64,000 bases of DNA from Bacteroidota bacterium (GCA_009773165.1 WOUZ01000007.1:62001-126000); one strand, 5' to 3'; counted from the first letter of the stretch, positions 18,257 through 27,696 are shown. Notes: generated by a model not told the origin, from the letters alone. Translations and numbers: made by a program.

Positions 18257-19813
18257 ATGAAAAAGCACTATACCAACTCTCCACTTATAATTCCTGACCG
18301 TAATCAAAAAAGGTCATTCATTACCTTTTCCACTTGTGTTATTCTTTTGTTATTTCTTTTTAACGGGTTCATTCCCAGAGCTCAGATATTTCTTGAAATA
18401 CCCCGCTCCGGTACCGGAATGGCACAAGCTGAAGCAATATGGATAGCTTCAGGCAATAAACTGCATCCTATAGCCAGCGGCGAAATATCATCCAATTCAG
18501 GACAAATACGCACCATTTTTCATCAGCAAAAAAGCAAAAACAATTTTGTCGCAACTCAAGCTAACTTACCCGATTTTTCATATGGAGCTATGGATGCAGC
18601 TGATTTTAACAAAGATGGGATTGAAGATGTGGTTCTAACCGGTATTGGAAATGGAAACAAATACGTATCAGGCATTTACAATCGGCAGGCCAATGGCACT
18701 TTTCAGAGAAACAATCTCCAAATTCCGGCTCTTTCCGATGGATCAGTTCAATTTGGTGATTATGACAGGGATGGGGATCTGGATGTATTAATTTCAGGGA
18801 AAGATGGATCAGGAATTTCACACACCAAAATCCTAAAAAATGACAATGGAAAACTTATCGAAGTAAATACATCGTTACCTGGAGTTCGTTTCGGGAAAGC
18901 TGCCTGGGGCGACTTCACAAACGATGGAATGCTCGACATAATAGTAACTGGCCAGACAAAAGAAGGCCCGATAACAAAGATTTTTATACAAAAAAACGGC
19001 AACTTCTCCCCTCTTCGTCAGCATTTTACACCTTTATATCATAGCGATGTTGTTTGCACTGATTTCAATAATGACGGACAACTCGACTTCATGATTGCAG
19101 GCCAGGGAAAAAACGGTAGTCCGGTTACACGCTATTATTTGGGATCGAAAAACCAGCAATTTACTGATGGAAACCCAAAAGGTATCCGACAACTTATGCA
19201 TGCCAGCCTCGATGCCGGTGATTACAATGGTGATGGTTTTGTTGATGTTGTAATCACAGGTGAAAGCCTCGAGCGTCCATATACCATTGTTTTGCAAAAC
19301 GTTCAGGGAAGAGGATTCAGAGATTTGGTTGCTGGCCTTCCCGGGGTGAGTAACGGCGTTGCCCGCTGGGGCGATTATGACAATGATGGCGATCTTGACT
19401 TGTATATTGCCGGGGTGGATGTTTGTTTTAACCTCATTGGAAGTGTTTACCGATGCACCCTTGATCCTGAAATCGACACAGAAGAATCGCCCATCGAAAC
19501 GATACCACTTGAGCTGGCTGCCGGCCCAAAATATTACTTTGTTTTTTCATCCTGTTACTGTGATCCGGAAAATACGGGGGAAAAATCATATCATGGCTTT
19601 GTCTCCAACATTCACAAAGAGAAAATGGATTTCGACTTGAATTACGAATTTAACCATTTGTTGATAAGCAATTATCCAGGATGGAATAAAGCCGATCGTG
19701 GTCACCGGACTTCCAATGCTTTTACCAGTGTACAGGACGCAGAGAATGGTCGTAAAACAGTTATTGCCAGCTATATGCAAGACAAGTATACAATTCATTA
19801 CCTGAATTGGTAA
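18257..19813 (+). CDS. Secreted FG-GAP/VCBS repeat protein
   Basis: 518 residues. A hydrophobic signal segment lies at ~21-42 after an unusually long polar N-terminus. At least six FG-GAP/VCBS blades follow, each with an EF-hand-like acidic loop: DFNKDGIEDVVLTG, DYDRDGDLDVLISG, DFTNDGMLDIIVTG, DFNNDGQLDFMIAG, DYNGDGFVDVVITG and DYDNDGDLDLYIAG. This predicts a Ca-binding beta-propeller outside the cytoplasm. The last ~120 residues (from CTLDPEIDTEES) are not propeller-like, carry several cysteines and are not a T9SS sorting domain. Tight linkage to the TPR hybrid kinase suggests it is a partner or target of that system; that is inference. Confidence 0.82.
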   Translation: MKKHYTNSPLIIPDRNQKRSFITFSTCVILLLFLFNGFIPRAQIFLEIPRSGTGMAQAEAIWIASGNKLHPIASGEISSNSGQIRTIFHQQKSKNNFVATQANLPDFSYGAMDAADFNKDGIEDVVLTGIGNGNKYVSGIYNRQANGTFQRNNLQIPALSDGSVQFGDYDRDGDLDVLISGKDGSGISHTKILKNDNGKLIEVNTSLPGVRFGKAAWGDFTNDGMLDIIVTGQTKEGPITKIFIQKNGNFSPLRQHFTPLYHSDVVCTDFNNDGQLDFMIAGQGKNGSPVTRYYLGSKNQQFTDGNPKGIRQLMHASLDAGDYNGDGFVDVVITGESLERPYTIVLQNVQGRGFRDLVAGLPGVSNGVARWGDYDNDGDLDLYIAGVDVCFNLIGSVYRCTLDPEIDTEESPIETIPLELAAGPKYYFVFSSCYCDPENTGEKSYHGFVSNIHKEKMDFDLNYEFNHLLISNYPGWNKADRGHRTSNAFTSVQDAENGRKTVIASYMQDKYTIHYLNW

Positions 19814-19867
19814 TTTGTTTTTATGTAAGCAGGGCTTGTCAGCGAAATTGACAATACCAATTATATC

Positions 19868-22378
19868 ATGAAACTTGAAACCAATCCACAACTCTCTTTA
19901 GCCCGGGAGTTTGTTAGAAACACGAACACACACCTTTTCTTAACAGGCAAAGCAGGAACAGGAAAAACAACCTTCCTCCGCCAACTTAAGGAAATAACCT
20001 TCAAACGATTTGTTGTTCTTGCCCCAACAGGTGTAGCAGCAATGAATGCCGGAGGAGTAACTATTCACAGCTTTTTTCAGCTGCCTTTTGGTCCGCAGGT
20101 ACCTGGTTCACTAGAACATCTGTATAAGAATGAAGCAGAAAACCCATCAACAGCAGCCGCTCGTTACCAACGTTTTAACCGCGAAAAGATTAATATAATC
20201 CGCAGCCTTGACCTGTTGGTCATTGATGAAATCAGTATGGTAAGAGCCGATCTGCTCGATGCCATTGATGCGGTACTTCGCCGGTATAAAAACAGATACA
20301 AGCCTTTTGGCGGATTGCAGCTACTTATGATCGGCGACCTGCATCAGCTTGCACCTATTGCTAAAGAAGAGGAATGGGAATTGTTGCGACATCATTATGA
20401 TTCGGTTTTTTTCTTTTCCAGTAAAGCGCTTAGCGAAACCAAATATATCAGCATCGAACTCAATCAGGTATTTCGGCAATCAGATCCCTATTTTATTCAA
20501 CTTTTGAATAAAATTCGTGGTAGTCAGCCTGATCAGCAAACAATTGATGAGCTAAACCAGCGCTACTTACCTGAAATTTTCAATAACGATCCCGAAGGTT
20601 ATATCACCCTCACAACTCATAACTATCAGGCACAAACGCTGAATGATGAAAAACTGTTGGAATTACCCGGTAAAAAACATTCCTTTCAAGCTATAATAAA
20701 GAATGAGTTTCCTGAATATTTGTTTCCCACCGAAGCTACATTAGTGCTTAAAAAAGGAGCGCAGGTAATGTTTGTTAAAAACGACCCTAATCCTGCTAAA
20801 CAATTCTTCAATGGAAAGATAGGCAAACTCATCGACATAAATACTGAAGATGATGTACTTACAGTAAAATGCCCTGATGATGAAGATCCTATTTTTGTAA
20901 ACAGACTCGAATGGCAAAATAATAGGTACAGCTTAAACGAAGAAACAAAAGAGATTGAGGAAAGTGTGATTGGCACGTTCACACAATACCCGCTTAAACT
21001 TGCCTGGGCCATTACCATCCATAAAAGTCAGGGCCTGACATTCGACAAAGCGATTATCGATGCAAAGTCGGCTTTTGCACATGGGCAAGTCTATGTCGCT
21101 TTAAGCCGATGCAGAAGTTTTCAGGGAATGGTTTTCAGATCGTTGATCCCTGCAAGCGCTATTAAAAGTAATAGCAGAATTGATGGCTATATGAAGATGG
21201 TGGAAGAGAACCTACCAAATCAAACCGACCTTCAGATAGCAAAAAACAGTTTCCAGCAATTGTTGGTACAAGAGTTATTTGATTTTGAGGATCTTCGGAG
21301 AAGACTCAGGTATCTGGTTAAGATTGCCCATGAAAATAGCCAAAGTCTTGATAAAACATTGCTTGAAAAATATGATCAGACCGAGAAACAACTTACAAAT
21401 GAACTTATTGAAGTAAGCAAAAAATTTCATAACCAGATTCAGCAATTAGCAAACCAACAGTCTGATGTTGAAAGCAATACTGTTCTTCAGGAACGCATTA
21501 AAAAGGCCAGTGAATTTTTCGCACCTAAACATCTAAACATTATTAATCAGCTGGAAAGTGCTATTGAAACCGACAATAAAACAGTTAAAAAATCGCTTCA
21601 GGAAGCCCTAAATCGTCTGTTAAACGAAGCCGAGGTACAGCAAGCATGTTTGACAGCAAGCAAAAATGGTTTTACGATAAGTGAATACCTGTCGGTAAGG
21701 GCAAAAGCAGCTGCTTCGGGAAGTGAGCATAAACTGAAATCGACAGCCAAAAAACGTCCGGCAGAAACAAAAAAAGGCAGGTTGCTGCAACTGTTAAAAA
21801 CCTGGCGAGACACAACAGCTGAGACCGAAAACATGGAAGTTTATGAAGTGCTTCCAATCCGGTCGATGAAAGAGATTGCTGAAAAAATCCCGTCGAACAT
21901 GAAGGAACTTCTCAAAATTCATGGCTTAGGACGTATCAGAGTCAACCGCTTCGGGTCAGAGATACTGTCTATTATACAAGCATATGCAGAAGATGAAAAC
22001 ATTGATATAACACTGGACGACAGCCCATTGGAAGAACCCGAACCAAAAATAAAAAAAGTTGCCAGCGAAATAATCAGCTTTGAAATGTTTAAATCAGGCA
22101 AAAAGATTGAGGAGATTGCCAGGGAACGGGGATTTGCGAATTCCACTATCGAAGTACATCTGGCCAAATATGTTGGCAAAGGCGAACTGAAGCCGGAAGA
22201 AATTATTTCTCCCGAAAAAGCCGAAATCATCACCGAATATTTTCTTGAAACACAAGATCCAATGATGGTTGAAGCAAAAAACGTTTTGGGTGAAGAATAC
22301 AGTTATGGCGAAATAAAAATTGTTCTGTCGCATCTGAGATATACCAAACAGATCGAAAATAATGAGCCGGAACAATAA
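19868..22378 (+). CDS. PIF1-like helicase with C-terminal HRDC-like and helix-turn-helix segments
   Basis: 836 residues. The helicase core carries Walker A (GKAGTGKTT, residues 27-35), [15 protein letters not shown], the DEAD-like [19 protein letters not shown] and the C-terminal UvrD/PIF1 motif [19 protein letters not shown] with [10 protein letters not shown] coiled segment (~480-600) follows, then an HRDC-like helical region at ~655-708 ([23 protein letters not shown]) and a C-terminal HTH_40-like domain ([29 protein letters not shown]), both best known from RecQ. The protein probably unwinds structured DNA during replication or repair. It begins 54 bases after the FG-GAP gene, but functional linkage is doubtful. 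Confidence 0.9.
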   Translation: MKLETNPQLSLAREFVRNTNTHLFLTGKAGTGKTTFLRQLKEITFKRFVVLAPTGVAAMNAGGVTIHSFFQLPFGPQVPGSLEHLYKNEAENPSTAAARYQRFNREKINIIRSLDLLVIDEISMVRADLLDAIDAVLRRYKNRYKPFGGLQLLMIGDLHQLAPIAKEEEWELLRHHYDSVFFFSSKALSETKYISIELNQVFRQSDPYFIQLLNKIRGSQPDQQTIDELNQRYLPEIFNNDPEGYITLTTHNYQAQTLNDEKLLELPGKKHSFQAIIKNEFPEYLFPTEATLVLKKGAQVMFVKNDPNPAKQFFNGKIGKLIDINTEDDVLTVKCPDDEDPIFVNRLEWQNNRYSLNEETKEIEESVIGTFTQYPLKLAWAITIHKSQGLTFDKAIIDAKSAFAHGQVYVALSRCRSFQGMVFRSLIPASAIKSNSRIDGYMKMVEENLPNQTDLQIAKNSFQQLLVQELFDFEDLRRRLRYLVKIAHENSQSLDKTLLEKYDQTEKQLTNELIEVSKKFHNQIQQLANQQSDVESNTVLQERIKKASEFFAPKHLNIINQLESAIETDNKTVKKSLQEALNRLLNEAEVQQACLTASKNGFTISEYLSVRAKAAASGSEHKLKSTAKKRPAETKKGRLLQLLKTWRDTTAETENMEVYEVLPIRSMKEIAEKIPSNMKELLKIHGLGRIRVNRFGSEILSIIQAYAEDENIDITLDDSPLEEPEPKIKKVASEIISFEMFKSGKKIEEIARERGFANSTIEVHLAKYVGKGELKPEEIISPEKAEIITEYFLETQDPMMVEAKNVLGEEYSYGEIKIVLSHLRYTKQIENNEPEQ

Positions 22379-22431
22379 CTTCTGAAGCGAAATAAAAAGC
22401 AAAAAGAAACAAGTATTTTCAGTAAAGTTCT

Positions 22432-22439
22432 TACTTTTG
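22432..22439 (+). promoter_or_regulatory. Candidate promoter -7 element for tRNA-Pro
   Basis: TACTTTTG fits TAnnTTTG and lies 62 bases before the mature tRNA 5' end, giving a short precursor leader. No -33 TTG at standard spacing. Confidence 0.4.
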
Positions 22440-22501
22440 CATTCCCAAAAACTGAGATGAATTGCTTTCGAACCGGAAGAATTTTTTCTCGGAAATGAGT
22501 T

Positions 22502-22575
22502 CGGGGCGTAGCGCAGCCCGGTAGCGCGCGTCGTTCGGGACGACGAGGCCGGAGGTTCGAATCCTCTCGCCCCGA
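22502..22575 (+). tRNA. tRNA-Pro, anticodon CGG
   Basis: A complete cloverleaf can be drawn. The acceptor CGGGGCG pairs with CGCCCCG (22568-22574), with discriminator A at 22575. D stem is GCGC/GCGC; anticodon stem CGTCG/CGACG holds the loop TTCGGGA, so the anticodon is CGG (22536-22538), reading proline CCG. T stem is GGAGG/CCTCT with loop TTCGAAT. The CCA end is not encoded. Confidence 0.97.
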
Positions 22576-22582
22576 CTAGTAC

Positions 22583-22610
22583 AAAGCCAATCTGTTCAGG
22601 TTGGCTTTTT
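22583..22610 (+). terminator. Rho-independent terminator after tRNA-Pro
   Basis: AAAGCCAA pairs with TTGGCTTT, with an inner CTG/CAG extension, and the 3' arm runs directly into a T-tract. It starts 8 bases after the tRNA. Confidence 0.8.
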
Positions 22611-22769
22611 GCTTGTACATGCCCTTAAGTTAGATCTGTTTGAGCAAATCATACTCAAGCAACCGTTCACACCGATAAACCAGAGCAAAGGCAAAACTTA
22701 ATCGACATGTGAAAAATACTTAAAACCAGATTAAGATATGAGCTTTGAGTTAAATTTGTCGCAAAAAAG

Positions 22770-23723
22770 GTGCTTAAGGTCTTTATTCAACTACGATGGA
22801 TTCAACTGAACCGACTTGCTAACGAATTAGGATTGGTTCGGTTCGTGATTTTATTAGCCCTTTTAACTGGTTTGGTCCTATATATATTCGCCTCATCTAC
22901 AGAGAGTAAAGGCGCAATGGCGCTAACAATAATAGCACTAGCAGGTATATTTCTATTACACCAAATTCGAACAGACAAAACCTTTGTAAAGCGACATATG
23001 AGTTGCCAGAAATGCATTTTCGTTTCAGAATACCTGGCACTTCTTGCTCCGGTTTGGACAGGACTAATCGTACATCAACATTATGTTCATTTTTTAGCTC
23101 TCCTTATTGCGACACCACTTATAGCAACGATCCAAATCCATTCTGCAAAACAAAAAGTACTTCATACCAAACTGCAACAATGGATTCCCGACGAAGCGTT
23201 TGAATGGAAATCAGGTATCAGGAAGGTATTTTTTATTCTTATCCCATTGTGGATCATTGGCTTACTAGCATCACCCATAACCCCTGTTTTACCCGTTGTC
23301 GTCCTGTTACTTATCGGAATAATCAGCATGGGGTTTTACGACAAAAATGAACCTTCAGTAATGGTGCAAACTTATGAGCTTTCGCCTCAACGATTTATAC
23401 TCAGAAAAATACAGGTGCAATTATTATTGTTAACGGTTGTTTTACTGCCGCTAATGATCGCATTTACCATCTTTCACCCAAGCTATTGGTTCATTATGCC
23501 CGTTTTTTATCTTTTGGTTACCAATCTTCAGGTGTATTCCATTTTGACCAAATATTCATTCTACCAGCCAAATGCTATTTCAGCTGCAGCTATTTTTTTT
23601 CAGTCCATTGGAGCAGTAGCCCTTCTCATTCCCCTGTTTATTCCACTAATCTGGCTGCTTTGCATAAGATTCTACATTAAATCCATCGCCCGGCTAACAC
23701 CCTATTTAAATGATAACAATTGA
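22770..23723 (+). CDS. Polytopic membrane protein, probable ABC exporter permease
   Basis: 317 residues starting at GTG (22770); no upstream in-frame ATG exists and the next Met lies in the second membrane segment. About eight hydrophobic segments are visible (VRFVILLALLTGLVLYIF, LIPLWIIGLLASPI, VLPVVVLLLIGIISMGF and a C-terminal ALLIPLFIPLIWLLC), with a cytoplasmic loop after residue 75. The family is not recognised by motif. The ABC ATPase gene overlaps its 3' end by 14 bases, strong evidence that it is the membrane partner. A TAAATTTG element (22751-22758) ends only 12 bases before the GTG, so the mRNA would be almost leaderless. Confidence 0.72.
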   Translation: MLKVFIQLRWIQLNRLANELGLVRFVILLALLTGLVLYIFASSTESKGAMALTIIALAGIFLLHQIRTDKTFVKRHMSCQKCIFVSEYLALLAPVWTGLIVHQHYVHFLALLIATPLIATIQIHSAKQKVLHTKLQQWIPDEAFEWKSGIRKVFFILIPLWIIGLLASPITPVLPVVVLLLIGIISMGFYDKNEPSVMVQTYELSPQRFILRKIQVQLLLLTVVLLPLMIAFTIFHPSYWFIMPVFYLLVTNLQVYSILTKYSFYQPNAISAAAIFFQSIGAVALLIPLFIPLIWLLCIRFYIKSIARLTPYLNDNN

Positions 23724-24396
23724 AAACCTGCATGTTTCCTACACAACGAACCAACCTGTACTTGCCGGCCTGAACCTGCATCTTAATGAAGGTGAAATAC
23801 ACGGAATTGTCGGATTGAATGGCGCTGGAAAAACAACATTGCTGCAGGCTATTGCAGGCTATCTGAAACCCGACCTCGGAAAAATCAGTCTTAAAAACGA
23901 GGATAAACCAATGAAAACCATTGCTTTTCTCGAAACAGAAAACTTCTTCTATGCATATATCACTGGTCGTGAATACCTTCAACTATTCAAAAACAGCAAC
24001 TTCAATAACGACCAATGGAATGAACTCTTTGGTTTGCCACTCGACGAACTAATTGATCACTACTCCACCGGGATGAAGAAAAAACTGGCTATCATGGCTT
24101 TGATGCGGCAAAATAAACCTATTCTTATTCTCGATGAACCATTTAATGGACTCGACATTGAAAGCAGCCGTATGCTCAGGTCGTTGTTATTGAAGATCAG
24201 TCAGAAAAAAACGATCATCATCACCTCTCATATTCTCGAAACTCTCACCAACCTCTGCGATCACATCCACTATCTCGAAGAGGGAACGATAGCATTCAGT
24301 AGTCAAAAAACTGATTTCCATACCATTGAGAGAATGATTTTCCAACGTATTGAAGAGAAACATTCGGCAACAATAGAAACCCTTTACCCCGAATAG
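23710..24396 (+). CDS. ABC transporter ATP-binding protein
   Basis: 228 residues, a single nucleotide-binding domain. Walker A is GLNGAGKTT (~36-44), the signature is the variant YSTGMKKKLAIM, Walker B is ILILDEPFNGLD and the switch His is in IITSHILE. The STGM signature and overall form resemble exporter ATPases of the CcmA/NatA/GldA class. It overlaps the membrane-protein gene by 14 bases, so translation is probably coupled. The substrate is unknown. Confidence 0.92.
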   Translation: MITIENLHVSYTTNQPVLAGLNLHLNEGEIHGIVGLNGAGKTTLLQAIAGYLKPDLGKISLKNEDKPMKTIAFLETENFFYAYITGREYLQLFKNSNFNNDQWNELFGLPLDELIDHYSTGMKKKLAIMALMRQNKPILILDEPFNGLDIESSRMLRSLLLKISQKKTIIITSHILETLTNLCDHIHYLEEGTIAFSSQKTDFHTIERMIFQRIEEKHSATIETLYPE

Positions 24397-24514
24397 CCTC
24401 CCTCAGCCTGACAAGGATGAAACTTAGAAACTCAAAACAAACTTTTGTGCTTCCGAACAAAAAGAGGTAGCCATCTGTTTAGATTATATAAATTCATCTC
24501 AACACCTACTACCA

Positions 24515-24688
24515 ATGATATTCAACCTCTTTAAAAAGAAGTCGGCCACCGATAAGTTACAGGAAAAATATGAAAAACTGATGGCAGAGTCACACCATCT
24601 TTCCAAAACAAATCGTATAGAAAGCGATAAAAAATATGCCGAGGCGCAAGATATTCTCCGCCAAATGGATGCAGCAGACACCAAATAG
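24515..24688 (+). CDS. Lacal_2735 family small protein
   Basis: 57 residues, ATG at 24515 to TAG at 24688. It is rich in charged helix-forming residues: MIFNLFKKKSATDKLQ, then EKYEKLMAESHHLSKTNR and KKYAEAQDILRQMD. The FNLFKKK start and the EKYEKL...SKTNR...KYAEA pattern match the small Lacal_2735 proteins found across Bacteroidota, which have no known function. It is probably cytoplasmic and forms a helical hairpin. It lies 118 bases after the ABC ATPase gene and probably has its own transcript. Confidence 0.75.
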   Translation: MIFNLFKKKSATDKLQEKYEKLMAESHHLSKTNRIESDKKYAEAQDILRQMDAADTK

Positions 24689-24746
24689 CATGATGCAACT
24701 TGCTTTTAACCAAGCAAATAGCTCACGCCCAACGTAATGAAGTCTG

Positions 24747-24917
24747 TTAAGCCGATTTTTGAATGTAAAACGGTTCAAAGCTTCCCGTACTTTCTCCTCT
24801 GAATCGTTGGTACTCAAACTCAACAAGATCTGTAGGAAGATCATCCAATGCCTGCTCCCAATAGAGGGTATTGAGGTAGGTTTCAAATTCATCCATCCCT
24901 ATCCATTCAATTTCCAT
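24747..24917 (-). CDS. Small acidic protein downstream of dinB
   Basis: 56 residues, ATG at 24917 to TAA at 24747, starting 43 bases after the dinB stop on the same strand. The sequence begins MEIEWIGMDEFETYLNTLYW and contains DLPTDLVEFEYQRFRG, acidic and aromatic, unlike random translation of the spacer. No family was recognised. Its position suggests read-through expression with the damage-inducible polymerase. A genuine gene is likely but unproven. Confidence 0.5.
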   Translation of the reverse strand: MEIEWIGMDEFETYLNTLYWEQALDDLPTDLVEFEYQRFRGESTGSFEPFYIQKSA

Positions 24918-24960
24918 AACTGTTACTTATTCGTTCAAATAGTTACTTATTCCATTAATT

Positions 24961-26154
24961 TTAAAGCTGTTGTATGTTATACGACTTGCGAATGCCTGTT
25001 TCCTTCGTACGATCCACTCCCCCGGCTCTGTGTAGAATATCCTTTCCAAAGCGCCTTCGGATATGGTCCATAGCCTGATACAATCCAGCCATCTCAGGCG
25101 TATCTTCAAACATATTAAGCTGTTGTGAACCACCCACAAGATGACTGAAACGCACACCTACCAAACGAATAAGCATACGCCTGTTAAAAAGTTTCTCAAA
25201 AAGGCCCAGCACAGTATTCAACAGGATGTGATCAAAAGCTGTGTAAGGGATGTGCTTCTGCTGACTGTGGGTATCAAAGTTGGCATAGCGAATTTTTACG
25301 GTCACACAGCCGGTAAGCTTCTCTTTGGAACGCATTTCAAAAGCCAGTTTTTCTACCATCGACGACAATGTTTGCCGTAACAGCACCAAATCTGTCGTGT
25401 CCTGATCGTACGTGTGCTCACTGCTGATAGACTTCCTCTCGGTGTAAGGCTGCACCGGTGTAGGATCAATACCATTAGCCTTTCGCCAGATAACAAGGCC
25501 ATTTTTTCCCATCACCTGCTCCACCATCACCGGAGGTACCTGCCGTAATGTGCCAATAGTAGCCACGCCCATGGAACGCAACAGGCGATAACCGGCCTCA
25601 CCAACCATGGGGATTTTACGAATCGAAAGCGGATCAAGGAAATTATTCACTTCGGCAGGCAAAATCTGCAATTCCCCGTTAGGCTTAGCCTGACCAGTAG
25701 CAATCTTCGAAACCGTTTTATTAGCCGACAAGCCGAAAGAAATCGGCAACCCTGTATGTTTGATAATCTGCTGACGCAACTCATGCGTCCATTTATAACA
25801 CCCAAAAAAGCGGTCCATACCCGTGAGATCAAGATAGTGTTCATCCACCGAAGTCTTTTCATAAACAGGAGCCTGATCTGCAATTACATCCGTTACCAGT
25901 CGCGAGTAACGGGTATAAAGTTCCATATCACCACGGATATACACAGCCTGACTGCACAGTTGCTTCGCCATTCGCATTGGCATGGCTGAATGCACCCCAA
26001 AACGACGTGCCTCATAACTGCAACTGGCCACCACGCCCCTGTCGGAAGTCCCTCCAATAATCACAGGCTTTCCGCTCAGAGCCGGATTTATCAGCCGCTC
26101 CACCGACACAAAAAAAGTGTCGAGATCCATATGTACGATAGTTCTGTCGATCAT
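24961..26154 (-). CDS. dinB: DNA polymerase IV (Y-family translesion polymerase)
   Basis: 397 residues from the ATG at 26154. An ATG at 26211 would add 19 residues that do not resemble the family. Conserved palm motifs are present: HMDLDTFFVSVERL with metal-binding Asp, GGTSDRGVVASCSYEARRFGV, and the catalytic SVDEHYLDLTG. The thumb (GLSANKTVSKIATGQAKP) and the little-finger domain follow. QQLNMFED near residue 350 resembles a beta-clamp-binding QLxLF motif. It performs error-prone bypass of lesions. The gene is divergent from an XRE-S24 repressor that probably controls both. Confidence 0.95.
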   Translation of the reverse strand: MIDRTIVHMDLDTFFVSVERLINPALSGKPVIIGGTSDRGVVASCSYEARRFGVHSAMPMRMAKQLCSQAVYIRGDMELYTRYSRLVTDVIADQAPVYEKTSVDEHYLDLTGMDRFFGCYKWTHELRQQIIKHTGLPISFGLSANKTVSKIATGQAKPNGELQILPAEVNNFLDPLSIRKIPMVGEAGYRLLRSMGVATIGTLRQVPPVMVEQVMGKNGLVIWRKANGIDPTPVQPYTERKSISSEHTYDQDTTDLVLLRQTLSSMVEKLAFEMRSKEKLTGCVTVKIRYANFDTHSQQKHIPYTAFDHILLNTVLGLFEKLFNRRMLIRLVGVRFSHLVGGSQQLNMFEDTPEMAGLYQAMDHIRRRFGKDILHRAGGVDRTKETGIRKSYNIQQL

Positions 26155-26246
26155 GTTTTTGAAACTTTCGCAGAGGTCAGAAAAAGAAGGAATCCAGCAA
26201 AAACCCTTCAAAACAACTAACCCGCTGCATTTATTTGCTTAATTAC

Positions 26247-26276
26247 TTGACATTTTTATTTATTGTTGTAACTTTG
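26247..26276 (+). promoter_or_regulatory. Consensus promoter of the XRE-S24 repressor
   Basis: TTG (26247-26249), 19 bases, then TAACTTTG (26269-26276): both Bacteroidota promoter boxes at ideal spacing. Transcription would begin near 26283 with a ~100-base leader. Confidence 0.7.
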
Positions 26277-26284
26277 ACGTGTTT

Positions 26285-26319
26285 TTAATCATTTTTTACG
26301 ACGTTAAATTAATCATTTT
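26285..26319. repeat. Direct repeat, candidate operator between dinB and its regulator
   Basis: TTAATCATTTT occurs twice (26285-26295 and 26309-26319), 24 bases apart start to start, immediately downstream of the repressor promoter. ACGT and ACGACGT cores lie before and between the copies. The position suits autorepression by the XRE-S24 protein; binding is not shown by sequence alone. Confidence 0.4.
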
Positions 26320-26380
26320 AATAAACGAACGCAAGTAAAAAGATTTTTTTTGAGTTATAAACTTGTCAGACCCTTAAGCA

Positions 26381-27184
26381 ATGACACACTTCAACACGAA
26401 TATCAAGCTTTTACGCAAACGCCGTGGCCGCACCCAGGACGATGTGGCCTTCGCACTCGAAATGAAACGTTCCACTCTTAGCGGCTACGAAAACCAGATT
26501 GCCCAACCAGGCATTGAGACACTGATTGGCTTCTCGAGGTATTTCAGTATATCAATAGATACATTGATCAAAGTTGATCTGACAACATTGAGCGAAAGCC
26601 AAATCAGTCAGCTTGAAAGAGGTTACGATGTATATATAAAAGGTAGCACCCTTCGCATACTCACTACCACAGTAGATAGCCAAAACAATGAAAACATTGA
26701 GCTGGTGGAGGAAAAAGCCAAAGCAGGCTATACAACAGGCTTTGCCGATCCGGAATACATTAAAGTACTCCCTGCTTTTCATCTTCCCTTTCTGTCGAGC
26801 AACAAAAAATACCGTAGTTTTCAAATCAGTGGCGACTCAATGCTCCCCATCCCCGACAAATCCTATGTCACAGGAGAGTATGTTGTAGACTGGAACTTCA
26901 TCCGCAGCCATCAACCCTACATCATACTCACCCGCGAGGAAGGTGTTGTATTCAAAATTGCTGAAAACAAACTCAAAGAGGAAGGCCTTCTCACTTTGCA
27001 TTCTCTTAACTCCCTTTATCAACCTTATAACCTGCCCATTGGCGAAATCCGTGAAGTGTGGAAGTTTGTGCATTATATTAGCTCTGAAATGCCGGAACCC
27101 AACCATGAACGCGACCCATTGACTGAAACCGTAAAACAGCTGCAACGAGAAGTGCAGGCTATTCAGATGAAGTTAAACCTTTAA
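26381..27184 (+). CDS. XRE-family repressor with S24 (LexA-like) self-cleaving domain
   Basis: 267 residues. The N-terminal HTH_3 domain (residues ~5-62, LLRKRRGRTQDDVAFALEMKRSTLSGYENQ) is followed by a linker and an S24 peptidase fold. The catalytic Ser153 is in ISGDSMLPI and the Lys192 in GVVFKIAEN. A plausible autocleavage bond is Ala115-Gly116 in KAKAGYTTGFADPEY. In phyla without canonical LexA such proteins mediate RecA-dependent induction. The divergent dinB gene supports a DNA-damage role. A coiled C-terminus (TVKQLQREVQAIQMKL) may aid oligomerisation. Confidence 0.88.
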   Translation: MTHFNTNIKLLRKRRGRTQDDVAFALEMKRSTLSGYENQIAQPGIETLIGFSRYFSISIDTLIKVDLTTLSESQISQLERGYDVYIKGSTLRILTTTVDSQNNENIELVEEKAKAGYTTGFADPEYIKVLPAFHLPFLSSNKKYRSFQISGDSMLPIPDKSYVTGEYVVDWNFIRSHQPYIILTREEGVVFKIAENKLKEEGLLTLHSLNSLYQPYNLPIGEIREVWKFVHYISSEMPEPNHERDPLTETVKQLQREVQAIQMKLNL

Positions 27185-27214
27185 TCCAAATAATTACAAA
27201 GCGCTTATTACCTG

Positions 27215-27634
27215 TTATTTACGAAAGTATCTGTCAACTGAATATTTTCCTGAACCAAGAATAAGCAAGGTAATGTATCCAATCAGATAGAGAAGTGCCA
27301 TTTCTTTTTTTGCAAAGGAATGGCCGGCGTGAACCATAAATATGGCAACAACCATTGTTATTATCTGCGGGATGACGGCCAGGCGTGTTGCTATTCCAGC
27401 TATCACAAACAGAGAACAAATAACCTCGGCAAACACAGCAAGAGCAAGCGAAACCATTACCCCTAAACCTAAAGGATCAGGAAAACTGATCTCTTCCTGT
27501 GAAAGCAACCGCATCAACTTTGGCCAACCATGTGTAAGCATAAAAGCCGAAAGCAAGATTCTATAAAATAATAACCAAACATGAAGTAATCCTTCATGGT
27601 ATTTTATCGAAAATAAGCTCATCTTTTTTTTCAT
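27215..27634 (-). CDS. DoxX family membrane protein
   Basis: 139 residues from ATG 27634 (MKKKMSLFSIKYHEG); an ATG at 27676 would add 14 residues, but the best promoter motif lies too close to it. Four membrane segments are visible: LLFYRILLSAFMLTHGWPKL, LGVMVSLALAVFAEVICSLFVI, LAVIPQIITMVVAIFMVHAGH and LLYLIGYITLLILG. HGWPKL with AEVICSLFVIAGIATRLA is typical of DoxX/DoxD proteins, linked in some bacteria to thiol or redox homeostasis; the role here is unknown. It is convergent with the XRE-S24 gene, 30 bases apart. Confidence 0.85.
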   Translation of the reverse strand: MKKKMSLFSIKYHEGLLHVWLLFYRILLSAFMLTHGWPKLMRLLSQEEISFPDPLGLGVMVSLALAVFAEVICSLFVIAGIATRLAVIPQIITMVVAIFMVHAGHSFAKKEMALLYLIGYITLLILGSGKYSVDRYFRK

Positions 27635-27688
27635 ATAGACTATCTTTCTATTATTCAACGTATTGTAGCTCATCATTTATTTGCTGAA

Positions 27689-27696
27689 CAAAAATA
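27689..27696 (-). promoter_or_regulatory. Candidate promoter -7 element of the DoxX gene
   Basis: TATTTTTG on the minus strand fits TAnnTTTG. A start site around 27682 would leave only a few bases before the ATG at 27676 but a ~48-base leader for the ATG at 27634. Confidence 0.4.

Noticed and set aside
22502-22575. tRNA-Pro as an integration site
   Set aside because: No repeated tRNA 3' end, integrase or cargo-like genes follow; the downstream genes are an ordinary ABC pair.
26155-26211. 19-residue N-terminal extension of dinB
   Set aside because: Not similar to Y-family N-termini; the conserved start MIDRTIVHMDLDTFF begins at 26154.
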